Shown: positions 39,898-42,183 of the stretch, piece by piece
Numbering within the stretch: position 1 is the stretch's first letter
Layout of the letters: every line of letters starts with the position of its first letter
Assembly (NCBI GenBank): GCA_964539665.1
Contig: CAZIKB010000052.1
Location: 1-42,183 of the forward strand
DNA from: CAZIKB01 sp964539665
Lineage (GTDB): Bacteria > Zhuqueibacterota > Zhuqueibacteria > Oceanimicrobiales > Oceanimicrobiaceae
Direction of reading: 5' to 3'
Length of the DNA: 42,183 nucleotides
Made by a program: the position numbers and the translations under genes
The notes under the pieces: model-generated
What the model saw: the letters and a program-made list of their open reading frames with translations, nothing else
Databases searched by the model: none
What the model was told of the DNA's origin: nothing

Positions 39898-40356
39898 TTG
39901 GCCATTCACGCAAAATACGCCCATACTAACATAATTGCTGACGATTGGCAAAAACTCGCACGGTTCTACGAACGAGTATTTGGATGTACTCCTATTCTGC
40001 CTGAAAGAGAATTATCCGGTAAATGGCTCGAAGACGGCACCGGTGTTACAGATGCCAAAATAAGCGGCATTCACCTGAGTCTTCCAGGGTATGGAGATGA
40101 GGGACCGACGCTTGAGATATTTCGATACAACCACCAGTTAAATCGCCCTGATACAGCTATCAATCGTCCTGGATTTGCACACATTGCATTTGCAGTGGAC
40201 GATGTTGAATTAGCTCATAGATTAGTCATAGAAGAAGGCGGCGGAATTATAGAAAAGATTATTTCTAAAAAAATAGAAGGCATGGGTAAGATTTCGTTTG
40301 CTTATGTCACAGATCCTGAAGGAAATATTATCGAATTACAGCGCTGGTCAAATTAA
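39898..40356 (+). CDS. VOC superfamily (glyoxalase/dioxygenase-like) protein
   Basis: The 152-residue protein has the paired beta-alpha-beta-beta-beta units of the vicinal oxygen chelate fold. Features: Y-A-H-T-N-I-I-A-D-D-W-Q-K-L-A-R-F-Y near the start, H-L-S-L-P-G-Y-G-D-E-G-P-T-L-E-I-F and G-F-A-H-I-A-F-A-V-D-D-V in the middle, and V-T-D-P-E-G-N-I-I-E-L at the end. His13, Glu75 and the second His and Glu fit metal ligands. Activity could be lyase, epimerase or thiol transfer. TTG 39898 is the likely start, five bases after GAGGTG; an in-frame GTG at 39892 overlaps that site. Confidence 0.88.
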   Translation: MAIHAKYAHTNIIADDWQKLARFYERVFGCTPILPERELSGKWLEDGTGVTDAKISGIHLSLPGYGDEGPTLEIFRYNHQLNRPDTAINRPGFAHIAFAVDDVELAHRLVIEEGGGIIEKIISKKIEGMGKISFAYVTDPEGNIIELQRWSN

Positions 40357-40416
40357 TTTAAGATATGTATCTCTGGTAAATTTTAAATTACAAATTCAAA
40401 AACGAGGAGGTTGGTT

Positions 40417-41550
40417 ATGTCCAATACAATGACTCGCCGGCAATGGCTGGTACGAAGCAGCGCCGCCCTGGGAGGCGCTATTCTGGCAGGATATGGTTGC
40501 ACCCATCGAGAATTTATTGCGCGTGAAAGTGAAGGTTTTCTCTCTCCTATTCGTATGATGTACAACGAAAATCCCTATGGCCCCTCTGAAGTAGCCCGCA
40601 AAGCAATGATTGAGGCTTTTAACGAAGGTAATCTCTATTCGAGAAATGCCTACAAAGAGCTCCGTGAATTGATTGCCGAACAGGAGGGACTTACACCCGA
40701 GCATATTATTATCGGTTCCGGTTCAAAAGAAATTCTGAATGTTGCCGGTTTGGCTTGCGGATTGGAAGGCGGTGAACTGGTTTCACCCTATCCAACGTAT
40801 GAGGCAATAATTAATTACGCTGATACTATTGGTTCTACGGTCCATAGGGTACCCCTGGATGAATCGATGCAGATAGATCTAAAGGCCATGACAGAAAAAA
40901 TTACAGATAAAGTCAGATTGGTATATGTGTGCAATCCGAATAATCCTACCGGCACGATAACTCCAGTGCAAAAATTGCGCGCCTTTTGTGAAGAAACCTC
41001 AAAACAAACCTTGGTGTTAATTGACGAAGCATATCATGAATATGTAAACCATCCTGACTATCGTTCAATGGTTGAGCTGGTACACGAGGGGCAAAATGTG
41101 ATTGTTACGCGAACCTCCTCCAAGATTCACGGACTTGCCGGACTGCGCGTGGGTTTTGGCATTGCCGATCCAAAAATTATTGAACATCTACAAAAACGGT
41201 TTACCGGAACCACCAATATAATTGGTCTCCGTGCCGCGATTGCAAGCTATCGGGATCAGAAATTTCAATCGTATAGTCGCCAGAAAAACGCCGAGTCCAA
41301 AGAAATCGTTTGCAAGCTTCTCAGTGAAACTGGACACCGTTATTTGCAGTCTCACACCAATTTTGTTTTCTTTCACACAGGCAGACCAATTGAAGAATTT
41401 CAGGATGCAATGAAGAAACAGGGCATTCTGGTCGGGCGCCCTTTCCCGCCCTATCTTGATTGGTGCAGGTTGAGTATGGCAAAACCGCCAGAAATGATAA
41501 AATTTGTGGACGCATTCAGGAGAATTATGCAAGTTGCCAGCAAATCATAG
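40417..41550 (+). CDS. Tat-exported lipoprotein PLP aminotransferase (histidinol-phosphate aminotransferase-like)
   Basis: The 377-residue protein is a fold-type I aminotransferase: M-Y-N-E-N-P-Y-G-P-S, G-S-G-S-K-E-I-L, V-C-N-P-N-N-P-T-G-T, V-L-I-D-E-A-Y and T-S-S-K236-I-H-G-L-A-G-L-R-V-G with the PLP lysine. The N-terminus is unusual: T-R7-R8-Q-W-L-V-R, then A-L-G-G-A-I-L-A-G-Y-G-C28, a twin-arginine signal ending in a lipobox. A cofactor-bearing enzyme exported folded would need Tat, which fits. The ATG is seven bases after GAGGAGG. HisC-like aminotransferases are normally cytoplasmic; here the substrate should be extracytoplasmic or the protein is a cell-surface enzyme. No his genes are near. 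Confidence 0.92.
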   Translation: MSNTMTRRQWLVRSSAALGGAILAGYGCTHREFIARESEGFLSPIRMMYNENPYGPSEVARKAMIEAFNEGNLYSRNAYKELRELIAEQEGLTPEHIIIGSGSKEILNVAGLACGLEGGELVSPYPTYEAIINYADTIGSTVHRVPLDESMQIDLKAMTEKITDKVRLVYVCNPNNPTGTITPVQKLRAFCEETSKQTLVLIDEAYHEYVNHPDYRSMVELVHEGQNVIVTRTSSKIHGLAGLRVGFGIADPKIIEHLQKRFTGTTNIIGLRAAIASYRDQKFQSYSRQKNAESKEIVCKLLSETGHRYLQSHTNFVFFHTGRPIEEFQDAMKKQGILVGRPFPPYLDWCRLSMAKPPEMIKFVDAFRRIMQVASKS

Positions 41551-41619
41551 AAAAACTGAAATAGAAATGTGGTTTATTTAAAAACATTGCATATTTTCAA
41601 TAGCGAGGAATTGGTGATG

Positions 41620-41988
41620 TTAATGTGAAAAATTGACTGCATAAGTCAGGAAATCATAATCATCGTGTTTGCTTAAGTTATTAAGAACCACAACTCGCTT
41701 AACAATTTCATCGGGCTTAAGTTTTTCAATAATTGCGGTTTTTATTTCAATATCCATCTGGTTTCTTTTGGCTTTCACAGTCACAGTTACATTGAAAGCA
41801 TCTATTACGCTCGTGTTTATTATTGTCAACCTGATAGCCGGTTTACCACCAACTATTGTTTTAGCTTTGCTAATAAGTTTCACATCGCCAATCGCATAAT
41901 CAACCGAACTTATTTCGCAACCAGTTATGCTAAACGCAATAGCGAGGAACAGAGTATAAGAAATAGTTTTGATTTTATCTCCTCTCAC
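41620..41988 (-). CDS. Small lipoprotein of unknown function
   Basis: The 122-residue protein has signal peptide I-S-Y-T-L-F-L-A-I-A-F-S-I-T-G-C (lipobox I-T-G-C) and a beta-rich mature part: G-G-K-P-A-I-R-L-T-I-I-N-T-S-V-I-D-A-F-N-V and V-K-R-V-V-V-L-N-N-L. This is like an Ig-type or FxLYD-type domain. GTG 41988 is a likely start. GAGGAG follows it by about two codons, so an unusual ATC start at 41973 is another option. A longer frame runs to 42081. Nothing recognisable follows from 42082 to the window end. Confidence 0.7.
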   Translation of the reverse strand: MRGDKIKTISYTLFLAIAFSITGCEISSVDYAIGDVKLISKAKTIVGGKPAIRLTIINTSVIDAFNVTVTVKAKRNQMDIEIKTAIIEKLKPDEIVKRVVVLNNLSKHDDYDFLTYAVNFSH

Positions 41989-42183
41989 AAAATAACTTAC
42001 TCTATAAATGCTATACTGGCAATTAAAAATAATGCTGACAAAACAACCATCAGGAAGAGTTTTAGTTTTAAAATGGTACACTGTTAATTTGTGTCAAAAT
42101 TCTGGATAATTCACAATGGTCAGGTTTTTCCACGAAAATGTATTATATTTAGTTGAAATTAAGATTGGTGGCTCCTAAATTAA

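Overview
The window is AT-rich bacterial DNA from a Gram-negative, most likely anaerobic or microaerophilic member of the FCB group. The best guess is a Calditrichota/KSB1/Ignavibacteria-type lineage. The taxonomic call is inference. It rests on a FISUMP protein, a Bacteroidota-style Ig-like lipoprotein with a C-A-R-x-V-A-P-T-G-G-P N-terminus, a decayed NPFN...LLGQK C-terminal sorting domain, a secreted gluzincin/TolB-propeller/outer-membrane-barrel protein, and CBS genes next to korAB. No rRNA, tRNA or CRISPR was recognised.

Region 1 (1-4.9 kb) is accessory DNA. It holds a FISUMP protein, a 16-unit HEAT-like repeat protein with a TPR tail, and a zinc-ribbon protein. Next come two integron-type attC recombination sites (3451-3511 and 4085-4157) that bracket a single lipoprotein gene, with no integrase in view. 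The block ends with a decayed PQQ-propeller gene.

Region 2 (4.9-8.9 kb) carries a periplasmic penicillin-acylase-family hydrolase coupled to a small membrane protein, and a divergent PAP2 phosphatase.

Region 3 (9.0-16.2 kb) is the most interesting part: a divergent, two-operon extracytosolic flavin electron-transfer locus. The left operon (minus strand) encodes a small haem lipoprotein, a TlpA thioredoxin, a DUF4266 lipoprotein, a DUF3570 outer-membrane protein, a NusG-domain-II protein and ApbE flavin transferase. The right operon encodes a DUF2271 protein fused to a carboxypeptidase-regulatory-like domain, and DsbD. Both DUF3570 and DUF2271 carry ApbE-type flavinylation motifs (D-G-V-T-S-A-T and D-A-I-T-S-A-T). 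Each operon is preceded by a GGCAC-N5-TTGC sigma-54 promoter, so the two halves are probably switched on together.

Region 4 (16.5-28 kb) is housekeeping and envelope: a TPR lipoprotein-like protein, lysA, an Ig-like lipoprotein, a toxin-antitoxin pair whose MazF-like toxin is frameshifted, a polysaccharide deacetylase with a PlsC-like acyltransferase, an alkyltransferase-like DNA-repair protein, DUF2461, a secreted cyanophycinase-like protein followed by a dead sorting domain, and a rhomboid protease.

Region 5 (28-42.2 kb) carries a CBS-CBS-korA-korB operon (2-oxoacid:ferredoxin oxidoreductase), the giant outer-membrane protease/propeller/barrel protein, glpD, a TumA/TumE-like toxin-antitoxin pair divergent from thrC, a VOC protein, a Tat-exported lipoprotein aminotransferase and a small lipoprotein.
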